Of a DNA stretch of 64,000 nucleotides, positions 1 to 7,270 are shown piece after piece. The notes beneath the pieces are model-generated. The model ran no database searches, was not told where the DNA came from, and was given only the letters and a program-made list of their open reading frames with translations. How positions within the stretch are numbered: the stretch's first letter is position 1; each line of letters opens with the position of its first letter. The translations under genes were made by a program, and so were the position numbers. Source of the stretch: DASUNP01 sp963728545 (GTDB taxonomy: Bacteria > Acidobacteriota > Blastocatellia > UBA7656). The stretch is taken from positions 2,170,001 to 2,234,000 of the forward strand of contig CAVSKO010000003.1 in NCBI GenBank assembly GCA_963728545.1. Direction: 5' to 3'.

Positions 1-332
1 GCGCGCCCACGGACGGCGGCGATGATCGGGCGAGGGTGGCGGCGCATATCGATGAACAACTCGCCCATCCGCCGCGCATTAGCGACGTTCTCCATCACGC
101 TCGCTTCGCTTATCTTTTGAAGCGCGGCGAGGTCAGCGCCGGAGCAAAAATCCTTGCCCGCGCCCGCGATCAAAACGACTCTCACACTTTCGTCGCCGGC
201 CGAAAGGCGCATCGCGTCTTTCAGCTCGGTTACTACTTCGTCGTTGAGCGCGTTACGCTTTTCGGGCCGGTTGAGCGTTATGCGAGCAACGGCTTGCCCG
301 ACCGAATAGATTATCTTTTGATATTCAGGCAT
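1..332 (-). CDS. Enoyl-CoA hydratase/isomerase family protein, 3' part cut off by window edge
   Basis: The reading frame starts at an ATG at 332 and stays open to base 1, giving about 110 N-terminal residues of a crotonase-fold protein. It opens with the family's typical beta-strand pattern (ARITLNRPEKRNALN) and carries the oxyanion-hole segment GAGKDFCSGADL near residue 65. The catalytic Glu region lies outside the window, so hydratase cannot be told from isomerase or related crotonases. It is the last visible gene of a minus-strand group with AtuA and its small partner, which fits beta-oxidation of a branched or terpenoid acyl-CoA. The family call is secure; the substrate is inference. Confidence 0.88.
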   Translation of the reverse strand, partial: MPEYQKIIYSVGQAVARITLNRPEKRNALNDEVVTELKDAMRLSAGDESVRVVLIAGAGKDFCSGADLAALQKISEASVMENVANARRMGELFIDMRRHPRPIIAAVRGR

Positions 333-360
333 CGGCTATTTTGCTCAACCGGCAGCGCGG

Positions 361-600
361 TTATTCGATCCCTCGCTCCTGCGCGAGCCTTCGCATGCGC
401 AAGAGGGTAGAGTTATTCGGTCGGCTCTTACCTGAAAACCATCGGTCTATCGTCAACCGATGAAGGCCGAGCGCGCGGGCAAGCTCTTCTCTGTTGTTAT
501 GAAAATAATCGAACAATTTCGGCAATAACTGTGAGCTATCAAGATTTGAAACGTCCGGTTTTTCCTCGGCTCTTGTCGCTGCTGTGTTGCTGTTATCCAC
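361..600 (-). CDS. Small helix-turn-helix DNA-binding protein
   Basis: This gene encodes about 79 residues. The C-terminal half (NREELARALGLHRLTIDRWFSGKSR) reads as a XRE/Cro-type helix-turn-helix with a typical second helix and a recognition helix ending in WFSGKSRP. I chose the GTG start at 600 because an AGAGGGA ribosome-binding site lies just upstream; a longer frame could start at a TTG at 645 but has no such site. It sits 28 bases upstream of the enoyl-CoA hydratase gene and may regulate this operon. That role is inference. Confidence 0.6.
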   Translation of the reverse strand: MDNSNTAATRAEEKPDVSNLDSSQLLPKLFDYFHNNREELARALGLHRLTIDRWFSGKSRPNNSTLLRMRRLAQERGIE

Positions 601-693
601 TTCTTTTTCCCTCTTACTCGAAATATTTCGACAAGCGCCACCCAAGCCAGCTTAACAAATAGCCCGAGAGCCTATCAAGCTGCGGCTCAAAGC

Positions 694-966
694 TTAAAAC
701 TTCCCGATCAGTATCAGCACGCCGATGACGATGAACGCGATGGCGGCGACGCGCTTTATCCATTCGAGCGGGAGGTACTGGCTGAGCAGCGCGCCTACGG
801 CCACGCCTAAAGCGGAGACACAGACGAGCGCCAGCGATGAGCCTACGAATACGGCCCAGGGCCGTTTCGTTTGCGCGGCCATCGTCATGGCCGCAAGCTG
901 AGTCTTATCGCCCATCTCGGCCAGAAAGATCATGCCGAACGTAGTCAACACAACGCGCCAGTCCAT
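694..966 (-). CDS. GDT1/TMEM165 (UPF0016) family membrane protein, single-repeat form
   Basis: The product is about 90 residues with three hydrophobic segments and the family signature EMGDKT near residue 17 in the first helix. In GDT1/TMEM165 and bacterial MneA-type proteins this acidic motif lines the path for Mn2+/Ca2+ export. The protein is half the length of two-repeat members, so it should work as a homo- or hetero-dimer. The ATG at 966 is preceded by AAAGGAG, while an upstream in-frame ATG at 981 overlaps the preceding gene, so 966 is the better start. No second half-size copy is visible nearby. Mn2+ is the likely substrate by family, not shown here. Confidence 0.82.
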   Translation of the reverse strand: MDWRVVLTTFGMIFLAEMGDKTQLAAMTMAAQTKRPWAVFVGSSLALVCVSALGVAVGALLSQYLPLEWIKRVAAIAFIVIGVLILIGKF

Positions 967-977
967 TCGCTCTCCTT

Positions 978-1325
978 TCAAACAGCATTCAGGCTGCGCG
1001 CCGTCGCATCATCGACATCGATCTCCATGCGGAGAAGGGCCGAGCTATAGGTCTTGCCCTGCGCGTCGGTCTTGAGCGAAAGCGTGCCGCCGCCGTCCAG
1101 GCTTTCGTGCAAAAGGAAATTCAGCGCGCCAAGGTTCGGTATCTCGAACCGCTCGACCGCGCCCAGACAGATGCCCCGGAAATGCTCCTTCACGCGCTCG
1201 GCCGTCACCTGCTCTACAAGGATGGGATAAAACTCCGGCTTCAACGCTATCAACCCGACGTTAGCCGTATCGCCTTTATCGCCCGAACGCGCATGCGCAA
1301 TTTGTACAAGTTTAACTTTTGCCAT
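978..1325 (-). CDS. AtuA-like small partner (AtuA C-terminal ferredoxin-fold domain protein)
   Basis: This 115-residue soluble protein begins with the recognisable stretch IAHARSGDKGDTANVGLIA, typical of the domain that follows AtuA (formerly DUF1446). In many bacteria that domain is fused to AtuA; here it is a separate gene starting five bases after the AtuA stop codon, so the two products very likely act together. Its biochemical function is not established. The context is branched acyl-CoA or acyclic terpene use. Confidence 0.8.
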   Translation of the reverse strand: MAKVKLVQIAHARSGDKGDTANVGLIALKPEFYPILVEQVTAERVKEHFRGICLGAVERFEIPNLGALNFLLHESLDGGGTLSLKTDAQGKTYSSALLRMEIDVDDATARSLNAV

Positions 1326-1330
1326 CTTGA

Positions 1331-2695
1331 TTATGCCTCGATCACAGAAATTTCCGGCGCGACTTCGCTCTTAGGGATAAGCGCGGGCCAGTAAGCGATG
1401 ATCTCTTCCACCTTGGGCCGCCCGCCCGCAAACCCCGTCACCGTCGGCGGGCCGTTTAACACGAGCGGCGCAATCTCGCGCGTGAACCGCTCGACCGCCG
1501 CTTTATCCTGGCCGCGAACGCCTATGCGGAAAGTTACTTCGGCAATGTCCGGCAGCGCATCGCCCGCCAGCGGCCCGTGACACGCATTCACCCCGACAAA
1601 CTCCGTCAGAATTTGATCGAACTTCAATCCGAGCCTGTCGAGCCGCTCTCTCAGCACGCGGTCGGCGGCCTGCGCTTTCCGATAAGCGTCGGGCCATGCG
1701 TAGACGAGCGAGCCTACGGCCTTCCACCCGGCGGAATAGCTTATCGAAACTTTGTACATATCCGTCGCCGCGCGGCCTTCGATGCCTGAGAACCGCACGC
1801 GGTTCGGGCCATCTTGATCGAGACGAATCGTAGTGAAATCGGCTATGCAATCCGGAGTGATGTATTCGCGCGGGTCGCCCATCTCGTAAACCAGTTGCTC
1901 TTTAACCGAAGCTACGGTGATGCGCCCGCCCGTGCCATCGTGTTTTGTGATGACGAACGTGCCGTCCGGTTGAGCTTCGATTATCGGGTAGCCGATGTCG
2001 GCCATATTCGGAATCGTGTCCCAATCGATCAAACAGTTGCCGCCCGTGCATTGCGCGCCGCATTCAACCGTGTGGCCCGCAATAGTCCCGGCGGCAAGAC
2101 GATTCCAATCCGTCTCTCCCCAGCCGAACTCATGAATCATAGGCCCGAGCGACAACCCTGTGTCCGTAGCGCGCCCGGCGATGATGATCTGTCCGCCTTG
2201 ATCGAGCGCCTGAGCAATGGGCCGCCCGCCGAAATAGACATTCGCGCTTGCGACGCGCGAGCGGACCGAAGAGAGCGGCTCGTTTGTGTCGAGATTTTTG
2301 AGCGCGACGCCCCGCTCTATATAATCGTCGAGGCGGTGCATTATGTCGTCGCCCGCGACTATGCCGATTTTCACCCGACCGCCGAATCCCGCTTTGCGCG
2401 CCACTTCGATCACGGCGTCGCGACAGGCTTCGGGATTGACGCCGCCCGCGTTCGCCACGACTTTGATATTGCGCTCGACAATATCGGGGAGCACTTGCTC
2501 TATCATCTGCACGAAGTCGCGCGCGTAACCGGAGCGCGGGTCGCGCGCGCGCTGTTTCTGCATGATAGACATGGTAATCTCGGCCAGATAATCGAGCGTC
2601 AGGTAATCGATAGGGCCGCGCCGCACAAGCTCCAGCGGGGCTTCGAGCGAGTCGCCCCAGAAGCCCTGCCCGTTTGCAACTCTAATAGTTTTCAT
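1331..2695 (-). CDS. AtuA-family protein (acyclic terpene utilisation, DUF1446)
   Basis: The product is a 454-residue cytosolic protein with the AtuA core, including VVANAGGVNPEACRDAV near residue 85 and later GRATDTGLSLGPMIHEFGW and HTVECGAQCTGGNC. The family is named for the Pseudomonas atu cluster for citronellol/geranyl-CoA degradation, but the enzymatic step of AtuA is undefined. Its length fits an AtuA lacking the C-terminal ferredoxin-fold domain, which is supplied by the next gene. The CDGSH gene upstream ends 14 bases before this start, and an enoyl-CoA hydratase lies downstream, suggesting one operon. Confidence 0.85.
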   Translation of the reverse strand: MKTIRVANGQGFWGDSLEAPLELVRRGPIDYLTLDYLAEITMSIMQKQRARDPRSGYARDFVQMIEQVLPDIVERNIKVVANAGGVNPEACRDAVIEVARKAGFGGRVKIGIVAGDDIMHRLDDYIERGVALKNLDTNEPLSSVRSRVASANVYFGGRPIAQALDQGGQIIIAGRATDTGLSLGPMIHEFGWGETDWNRLAAGTIAGHTVECGAQCTGGNCLIDWDTIPNMADIGYPIIEAQPDGTFVITKHDGTGGRITVASVKEQLVYEMGDPREYITPDCIADFTTIRLDQDGPNRVRFSGIEGRAATDMYKVSISYSAGWKAVGSLVYAWPDAYRKAQAADRVLRERLDRLGLKFDQILTEFVGVNACHGPLAGDALPDIAEVTFRIGVRGQDKAAVERFTREIAPLVLNGPPTVTGFAGGRPKVEEIIAYWPALIPKSEVAPEISVIEA

Positions 2696-2709
2696 CCGTT
2701 ACTCTCTGT

Positions 2710-2946
2710 TTAAACTTTCGGTTTCGGAGGCGGCAAATCGCGAGCCTCGACTTTGTCTTGAAACCCCGTGCGCGCGTGGCTGCCGTCGCAGAAAGGCTTG
2801 TTGTTGGATTGGCCGCAGCGGCAAAGCGAGATTACCGTGCGGCCCGCAAGGCCGAACTCTTTTCCCGTCGGGTCTTTGATGACGAAATCGCCGCTCACCT
2901 TAACCGAACCGTCATTGTTAATTACAATCTCCACAGGATCGCTCAT
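2710..2946 (-). CDS. CDGSH iron-sulfur domain protein
   Basis: A 78-residue protein with one CDGSH motif: CRCGQSNNKPFCDGSH around residues 42-57 provides the three Cys and one His ligands of the [2Fe-2S] cluster (mitoNEET-type). These small proteins carry electrons or clusters; the partner here is unknown. The ATG at 2946 is preceded by GAGAGGAGAG. It is the first gene of the minus-strand AtuA operon and faces the divergent APC permease gene at 3112. Confidence 0.9.
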   Translation of the reverse strand: MSDPVEIVINNDGSVKVSGDFVIKDPTGKEFGLAGRTVISLCRCGQSNNKPFCDGSHARTGFQDKVEARDLPPPKPKV

Positions 2947-3111
2947 GCTCTCTCCTCTCGGTAATTTGTCTTAGAATCGAAAACTATATTGTAGCGCATC
3001 AGTCGCTCGCATAAAAAGCCTGCCCGACACCCTCGCGTCTGCACGGCTTGCGGGAGGAAGGCGGCGAACATTAATATAGCCGCGCTTCTTTCAGGCTTAA
3101 AGGAAAGACGG

Positions 3112-4446
3112 ATGGCTCAACCGACAGAAGAACGTCTCGTGCGCGGAATACGCCGGTGGGACCTTGTGGCAGTAGCGATAAACGGCATCATAGGCGCGGG
3201 CATTTTCGGAATGCCTTCAAGGGTCTTCGCCCTGATCGGCCCTTTCAGCATTATCGCCTTTGCCGTATGCGCGATAGTAGTCACCTTGATAATCCTCTGC
3301 TTTGCGGAAGTGGGCAGCCGTTTTCGCGCGACGGGCGGGCCATACCTCTATGCCCGCGATGCGTTCGGTCCCGTAGCCGGGTTTGAAGTCGGGTGGATGA
3401 TGTGGCTCGCGCGGCTCACGGCATTCGCCGCCAACTGTAACCTGCTCATCAACTATCTCGGCCATTTCTGGCAGGGCTCAGGGTCGGGCGCATGGCGCGT
3501 AATAGTCATCGTAGCCATCGTCGTTCTGCTTACCGCAATAAATATAATGGGCGTTCGCGATGCCGCGCTCCTCAGCAACCTCTTTGCCGTAGGAAAGCTG
3601 ATTCCTATCATACTGTTTATCGCGGTCGGGTTGTTCTTTGTAAACATCGAAAACCTTTCTGCCCCCGCGCCGCTCAACATAGGGTCTTTTTCGGAGTCGG
3701 TGCTGCTGCTGGTCTATGCGTTCACGGGTTTCGAGATGGCCGTCATCCCCGCGGGTGAAGTCTCAAACCCGCAACGCAATCTTCCGGTCGCGATGCTGAT
3801 CGCGATAGGCGCGGTCGCCGTGATCTATATCTTGATTCAGGTCGTTGCGATAGGGACGTTTCCGGGGCTGGCCTCGTCCGAGAGGCCGCTGGCCGACGCG
3901 AGCAATCAATTCCTGGGCGTGGCGGGCGCTTCAATCATCACCGCAGGCGCGCTGGTTTCGATAACGGGGAATCTGAACGTGCTGATACTTGCAGGCTCGC
4001 GTCTGCCTTTCGCGATGGCCGAGCGGCTTGAGCTTCCGCGCTGGCTCGCAGTTACGCACAATCGTTTTCGCACGCCGTATGCGGCAATTCTATTTACGAG
4101 CGTGATAATGCTTGCGCTCACGCTCTGGAGCACGTTTGCCTCCGCAGCCAAGATAAGCACGATAACCCGCCTGATTGCCTACGCGGCCACGTGCGGGGCG
4201 TTGATTGTCTTGCGGTTTAAAAGCGATGCGCGTCCCGCGCTGTTCAAACTGCCTCTCGGCATAGACGTTTCAATGCTTACGCTGGCCCTTATCGCGTGGC
4301 TGCTCGCAAACACCACGTTTCGCGAAGTTCGAGATGTGCTGATCGCTGCATTGATAGGAAGGTTGCTTTACTCGGCCTGCACGTGGTGGGCCGGTCGCGG
4401 GGCAAAGCCGGAAGAGGAAACCGAATCTTCAAACGCGCCCGTGTAA
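3112..4446 (+). CDS. APC-superfamily amino acid permease
   Basis: A 444-residue integral membrane protein with about 12 hydrophobic segments. The first helix carries INGIIGAGIFGMPSR, the Gly-rich break (GAGIFG) that binds the substrate backbone in LeuT-fold APC transporters, and helix 6 carries AFTGFEMAVIPAGEV. It is expected to import an amino acid or amine with H+; the substrate cannot be read from sequence. An AAGGAAAGA site precedes the ATG. The gene ends two bases from the convergent TlpA gene. Confidence 0.9.
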   Translation: MAQPTEERLVRGIRRWDLVAVAINGIIGAGIFGMPSRVFALIGPFSIIAFAVCAIVVTLIILCFAEVGSRFRATGGPYLYARDAFGPVAGFEVGWMMWLARLTAFAANCNLLINYLGHFWQGSGSGAWRVIVIVAIVVLLTAINIMGVRDAALLSNLFAVGKLIPIILFIAVGLFFVNIENLSAPAPLNIGSFSESVLLLVYAFTGFEMAVIPAGEVSNPQRNLPVAMLIAIGAVAVIYILIQVVAIGTFPGLASSERPLADASNQFLGVAGASIITAGALVSITGNLNVLILAGSRLPFAMAERLELPRWLAVTHNRFRTPYAAILFTSVIMLALTLWSTFASAAKISTITRLIAYAATCGALIVLRFKSDARPALFKLPLGIDVSMLTLALIAWLLANTTFREVRDVLIAALIGRLLYSACTWWAGRGAKPEEETESSNAPV

Positions 4447-4448
4447 TT

Positions 4449-5078
4449 CTACCCGGCCGTCTTGCCCGTCGTTTCAAGCAACGGTTTTATTTTTTGCTCG
4501 AACTCTTCCGCGTCAATAATGCCTTTAATGCGGGCGCGGATATTTCCGTCGCGGTCTATGACGATAGTCAACGGCAAGACATCAATCAGACCGTACAGGT
4601 CTGTGGCTTCGCCGGTGTCGAGCAGTATCGGGTAATTGATTTTGAATCGCCGGATCGCCTCTCTCACGTCGACTGCGCGATAGGGCTGGAAAGTTACTCC
4701 GATGATTTGCAGCCCTCGATCTTTATACTCGTTTTGCCACCTGACCAGCTCAGGCATTTCCGCCTTACACGGCGCGCACCACGTAGCCCAGATATTTACT
4801 AAAACAACTTTGCCTTTGTAATCGCCGAGCCGCGTTCGTTTGCCTTTCAAGTCTTTGAGCGAAAACTCGGGCGCAGCCTGCCCGCCCGCTTTTTGATTGA
4901 AAGCTTCAGTCGGCTGATAAGGGAATAAAAGAAGACTCACCGCAGAGACACAGAGAACACATATGGCCGATGATGTGCTTCGCACGCGGCGGGGGCGCAG
5001 AGAGAAGCGTCTTCTCTGCGCCCGCTCTGTGTTCTCTGTGTCTCTGCGGTGAGATGTTCCGTATTTCCGTACTCTCAT
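4449..5078 (-). CDS. TlpA/ResA-like exported thioredoxin
   Basis: The last 150 residues form a TlpA-type thioredoxin fold with the active site WATWCAPCKAEM and a downstream cis-Pro segment (DVLPLTIVIDRDG). It should act in the periplasm as a disulfide reductant or isomerase. The N-terminus is odd: some 40 residues come from a dispersed palindromic element (4936-5053), which supplies basic residues (RRVRS) and part of the hydrophobic stretch AICVLCVSAVSLLLF that looks like a signal peptide or anchor. The ATG at 5078 (GGAG upstream) is chosen; a TTG at 5084 is possible. It follows the predicted selenoprotein gene within 20 bases, suggesting it reduces that protein. Confidence 0.8.
   Translation of the reverse strand: MRVRKYGTSHRRDTENTERAQRRRFSLRPRRVRSTSSAICVLCVSAVSLLLFPYQPTEAFNQKAGGQAAPEFSLKDLKGKRTRLGDYKGKVVLVNIWATWCAPCKAEMPELVRWQNEYKDRGLQIIGVTFQPYRAVDVREAIRRFKINYPILLDTGEATDLYGLIDVLPLTIVIDRDGNIRARIKGIIDAEEFEQKIKPLLETTGKTAG
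4936..5053. repeat. Palindromic dispersed element, copy 1 (inside TlpA coding sequence)
   Basis: The element begins CTCACCGCAGAGACACAGAG and ends with its reverse complement, with a central GATGTGCTTCGCACG segment that is itself a short hairpin. Related copies lie at 19249-19336 and 35694-35819; copies 1 and 3 share the central segment almost exactly. Here the element is read through by the TlpA gene. Confidence 0.85.
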
Positions 5079-5096
5079 ATCCAATATGCTCCAGGT

Positions 5097-6533
5097 TCAG
5101 TACAAATACCTGATGCCGACCAGCAGATTCTTGTCCGTGCGAAGCGACTGCGGCCCCGAGCTGTGCGCGACTGGAAACTGCAAGCTCGCTTCTATCACCA
5201 GCCTGGGGGTTGCGACGTATTGCAACGCAGGCGCGAGAGAGAACTCTGACGAACTGCTCCCAGCGACGGTTTGATCGCCCGCCCGCCCTCGACCTCTGAG
5301 CACTGTAGTAGTTTCAAGTATCAAGAATAACTCTTTTGTGGGGCTTCGGTATTTGAAGGGCAGCAACACATATTCAAGGTCGGTGTTTAATCTCAGCTCA
5401 TGGCCCAGTCGAAATCCGTCGCGCTCGTTTCTGAATGTGCCTTCTATGTTGGCCCCATAAATCCAACGCCGTCGAGCCTGTGAATACGCCGCGTCCGCGT
5501 GAACGGCCAGCCCGCCATTGATGCCGCCAAGTTGCTGGCGAACAAACTCCGGGGCGGCAAGCTCTGCTGCGCCGGGCGCGCCCTTTTTGCCTGTCGGCAA
5601 TTCCAGCCCGAACCGCAAGGCGGATTGTCTGTCGCCCCAAGTTTCAAGCGTGCGATAAAAGCGATACTTGCCCCAGAGCGTTATGTTGCCTAATCCGTGC
5701 CTTGAGCCGGACTGCGTTTCGTCGTCAAACCGGGTGCTTTGATAAGGAATCTCGGCTTCGAACTGAAGGGTTGGAGTCGGCGTGTAAGAGACGCCGAGCA
5801 GGAGGCTGTGGCGATCTACTTTCAAGCCGCCCAGATGTTGCCTCGTATAAGAGTAACGCGGCGTGATTGCGCCGCCCTTGTACACGGTTAGTCCGGGGCT
5901 GGTCGTCCGCACGGGCGCAAGCGGCATACCCGTCTCGCCGCTTGTTCCTTCAAGCGAAACCTCTATAGCTGAAAGCTCGTCTACCTTTTCATCTTTATTG
6001 CGCGGATCGGTTGCGAGTTTTTTTATAGAACTCGGGCGAATAACTTCTCGCGCGTCCATGCCCGTCCCCAATGTTTGCCAGTCGCCTGTGACCTCAATGC
6101 GTGAGGCTATTTCCTTATCCTCAGAAAACCGATCAGATAATCTCCCTTCGATTGCAAAGCGTTGTTTCGAAGAATCGACCACCAGCCATAAATCAACGCC
6201 TTCGCGCACGAGCCTGCCTGTGACGGTTATCTCAGCCGACGCGAGCGCGTAGCCTGCTTTCTTGAGCGCCGCTTTGAGCGCGGCATATGAAACTGGTTTA
6301 TCAGGTTTCGGGGTAAAGACGCCAAGCCCGCGCTTGATGTCTGTGACTTTGATGTCATCTATCTTTGGCGCAAAATCGAGACGGCTCACGGCCTTCTTGA
6401 TGTTGTACACTCAGTTGCCGCAGAGGTAGCCTGCGATCTTCATTTGAACCTGATTGATCTCGGCTCGCCCGTCGCCGGCGTTTGCAATCAACAGAACCAG
6501 TAAAGCGAATGTTGTCACAAAGTATTTCTTCAT
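5097..6533 (-). CDS. Predicted selenoprotein: exported HMA-like domain (CGNU) fused to outer-membrane beta-barrel
   Basis: Reading from ATG 6533 (GGAG site upstream) gives a signal peptide (MKKYFVTTFALLVLLIANA), then an HMA-like domain starting VQMKIAGYLCGN, an in-frame TGA at 6413-6411 (residue 41), and an uninterrupted 437 further residues. HMA domains carry a CxxC metal site at exactly this point, so TGA replaces the second Cys, giving CGNU. A stem-loop of SECIS type follows the TGA (separate entry). After a second alpha/beta section (residues about 40-150), residues about 205-478 show alternating hydrophobic strands and end in LVGIRYLY, like an outer-membrane barrel. The likely role is periplasmic or surface metal or redox handling. 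Alternatives: a nonsense mutation with re-initiation at GTG 6410, which would lack a signal peptide. selA, selB and selC are not in this window. Confidence 0.72.
6371..6405 (-). promoter_or_regulatory. Candidate bacterial SECIS element just after the in-frame TGA
   Basis: On the minus strand, after TGA and a 5-base spacer, the RNA folds as C-A-A / x / AUC / x / AGA / x / GGC, loop CGUGA, then GCC / x / UCU / x / GAU / x / U-U-G: four 3-bp blocks separated by single 1x1 mismatches. The apical loop begins about 20 bases after the TGA and has G at its second position, both matching what is known for bacterial SECIS elements bound by SelB. Found by hand-pairing; no energy was computed. Confidence 0.65.
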
Positions 6534-6624
6534 TGTCTTTCTCCAATTTGTTTAGAGTCGAATGCCTCGACCAGTTAACAGGTTTACTGGCCGATTTGCT
6601 GCGTGATTTTTGGAGGGTTTGACT

Positions 6625-7053
6625 CTAAATCAGGAGCGTACAAAGAAGATAAGTTCCGCTTCGATTATGCGGCAGAGAAGGAGTGACAAACCGCGACGCA
6701 CTCAGGACGCTTAAAGAAACGATTTGCGGTCCGTTTATTTCGGCAATTGAATTATCTGCTACCTGCGATGAAGCTACGAAGCTGGGCGTCCGTTCATGGA
6801 AAAGATTACAAGCTTTCACGCCCTCCGGTTGTGTGATGGCATCTGTTGAATCGTTACAGCTTTGCTGCTTTGCACAGCAACTGCTTTCGCCGCGCTCGGC
6901 TTCTGAAGAAGTCACCTGACATCTATTTATTTGATCGGGACAGCAAGATTCTGTCATCTGGCCCGCGCAACATAACGCGCAACCAAAGCCGCCGAGCCAC
7001 AGAGTAAGCGCGACAATTGCCAGGCAATAACATTTTATTTTGACCGGTATCAT
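6625..7053 (-). CDS. Cysteine-rich exported protein of unknown function
   Basis: About 142 residues starting with an N-terminal hydrophobic segment (LAIVALTLWLGGFGC), followed by a Cys-dense section: CALCCAGQ, ESCCPDQ, SSCCAKQQSC, roughly 12 Cys in the first 75 residues. The second half is ordinary and low in Cys. CC pairs of this kind occur in exported metal-binding or redox proteins, but I recognise no named family. It lies upstream of the predicted selenoprotein and TlpA genes on the same strand, so a joint role in metal or thiol handling is plausible. The ATG at 7053 is preferred to a GTG at 7062; neither has a clear ribosome-binding site. Confidence 0.55.
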   Translation of the reverse strand: MIPVKIKCYCLAIVALTLWLGGFGCALCCAGQMTESCCPDQINRCQVTSSEAERGESSCCAKQQSCNDSTDAITQPEGVKACNLFHERTPSFVASSQVADNSIAEINGPQIVSLSVLSASRFVTPSLPHNRSGTYLLCTLLI

Positions 7054-7129
7054 CGAATGCACCGCATTGATTCTAGCTTCTGAAATTACCCCTGTCTACA
7101 GGTTCCGGTTTTTGCCTAGCCGCTGTCTC

Positions 7130-7252
7130 GACAAGGCAGGCAGCTTTGCAGATATAATCGCTGTGGATGAAGACCCGGTCAAAGATTTCAAAGCTATCGA
7201 GCGAGTAAAGTTCGTGATGAAAGACGGAAATGTTTTCGTCGGAAATCAGTGA
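7130..7252 (+). pseudogene. C-terminal remnant of an amidohydrolase
   Basis: The translated segment GSFADIIAVDEDPVKDF followed by VKFVMKDGNVFVGNQ matches the usual C-terminal end of imidazolonepropionase-like amidohydrolases (ADIIAVDGDPL...VKFVMKDGKV). The catalytic barrel that should precede it is absent; upstream lies the start of the opposite-strand Cys-rich gene. It ends 18 bases before an intact, different amidohydrolase gene. Confidence 0.7.
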
Positions 7253-7270
7253 TCATTCGAGCTGAATTAT

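Noticed and set aside
1814..2713. A 299-codon plus-strand open frame opposite AtuA
   Set aside because: It is an antisense frame caused by GC-rich codon bias; AtuA on the minus strand has clear family motifs and a ribosome-binding site.
4936..5053. The palindromic element as a coding gene in its own right
   Set aside because: Frames through it encode biased Arg/Cys/Ser strings on both strands, and the other copies have no start or stop signals that would support a gene.
5097..6410. A shorter beta-barrel protein starting at GTG 6410, directly after the TGA
   Set aside because: It would lack the signal peptide that an outer-membrane barrel needs, and it would leave an unexplained short exported HMA-like fragment upstream. 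Reading through the TGA explains both pieces.
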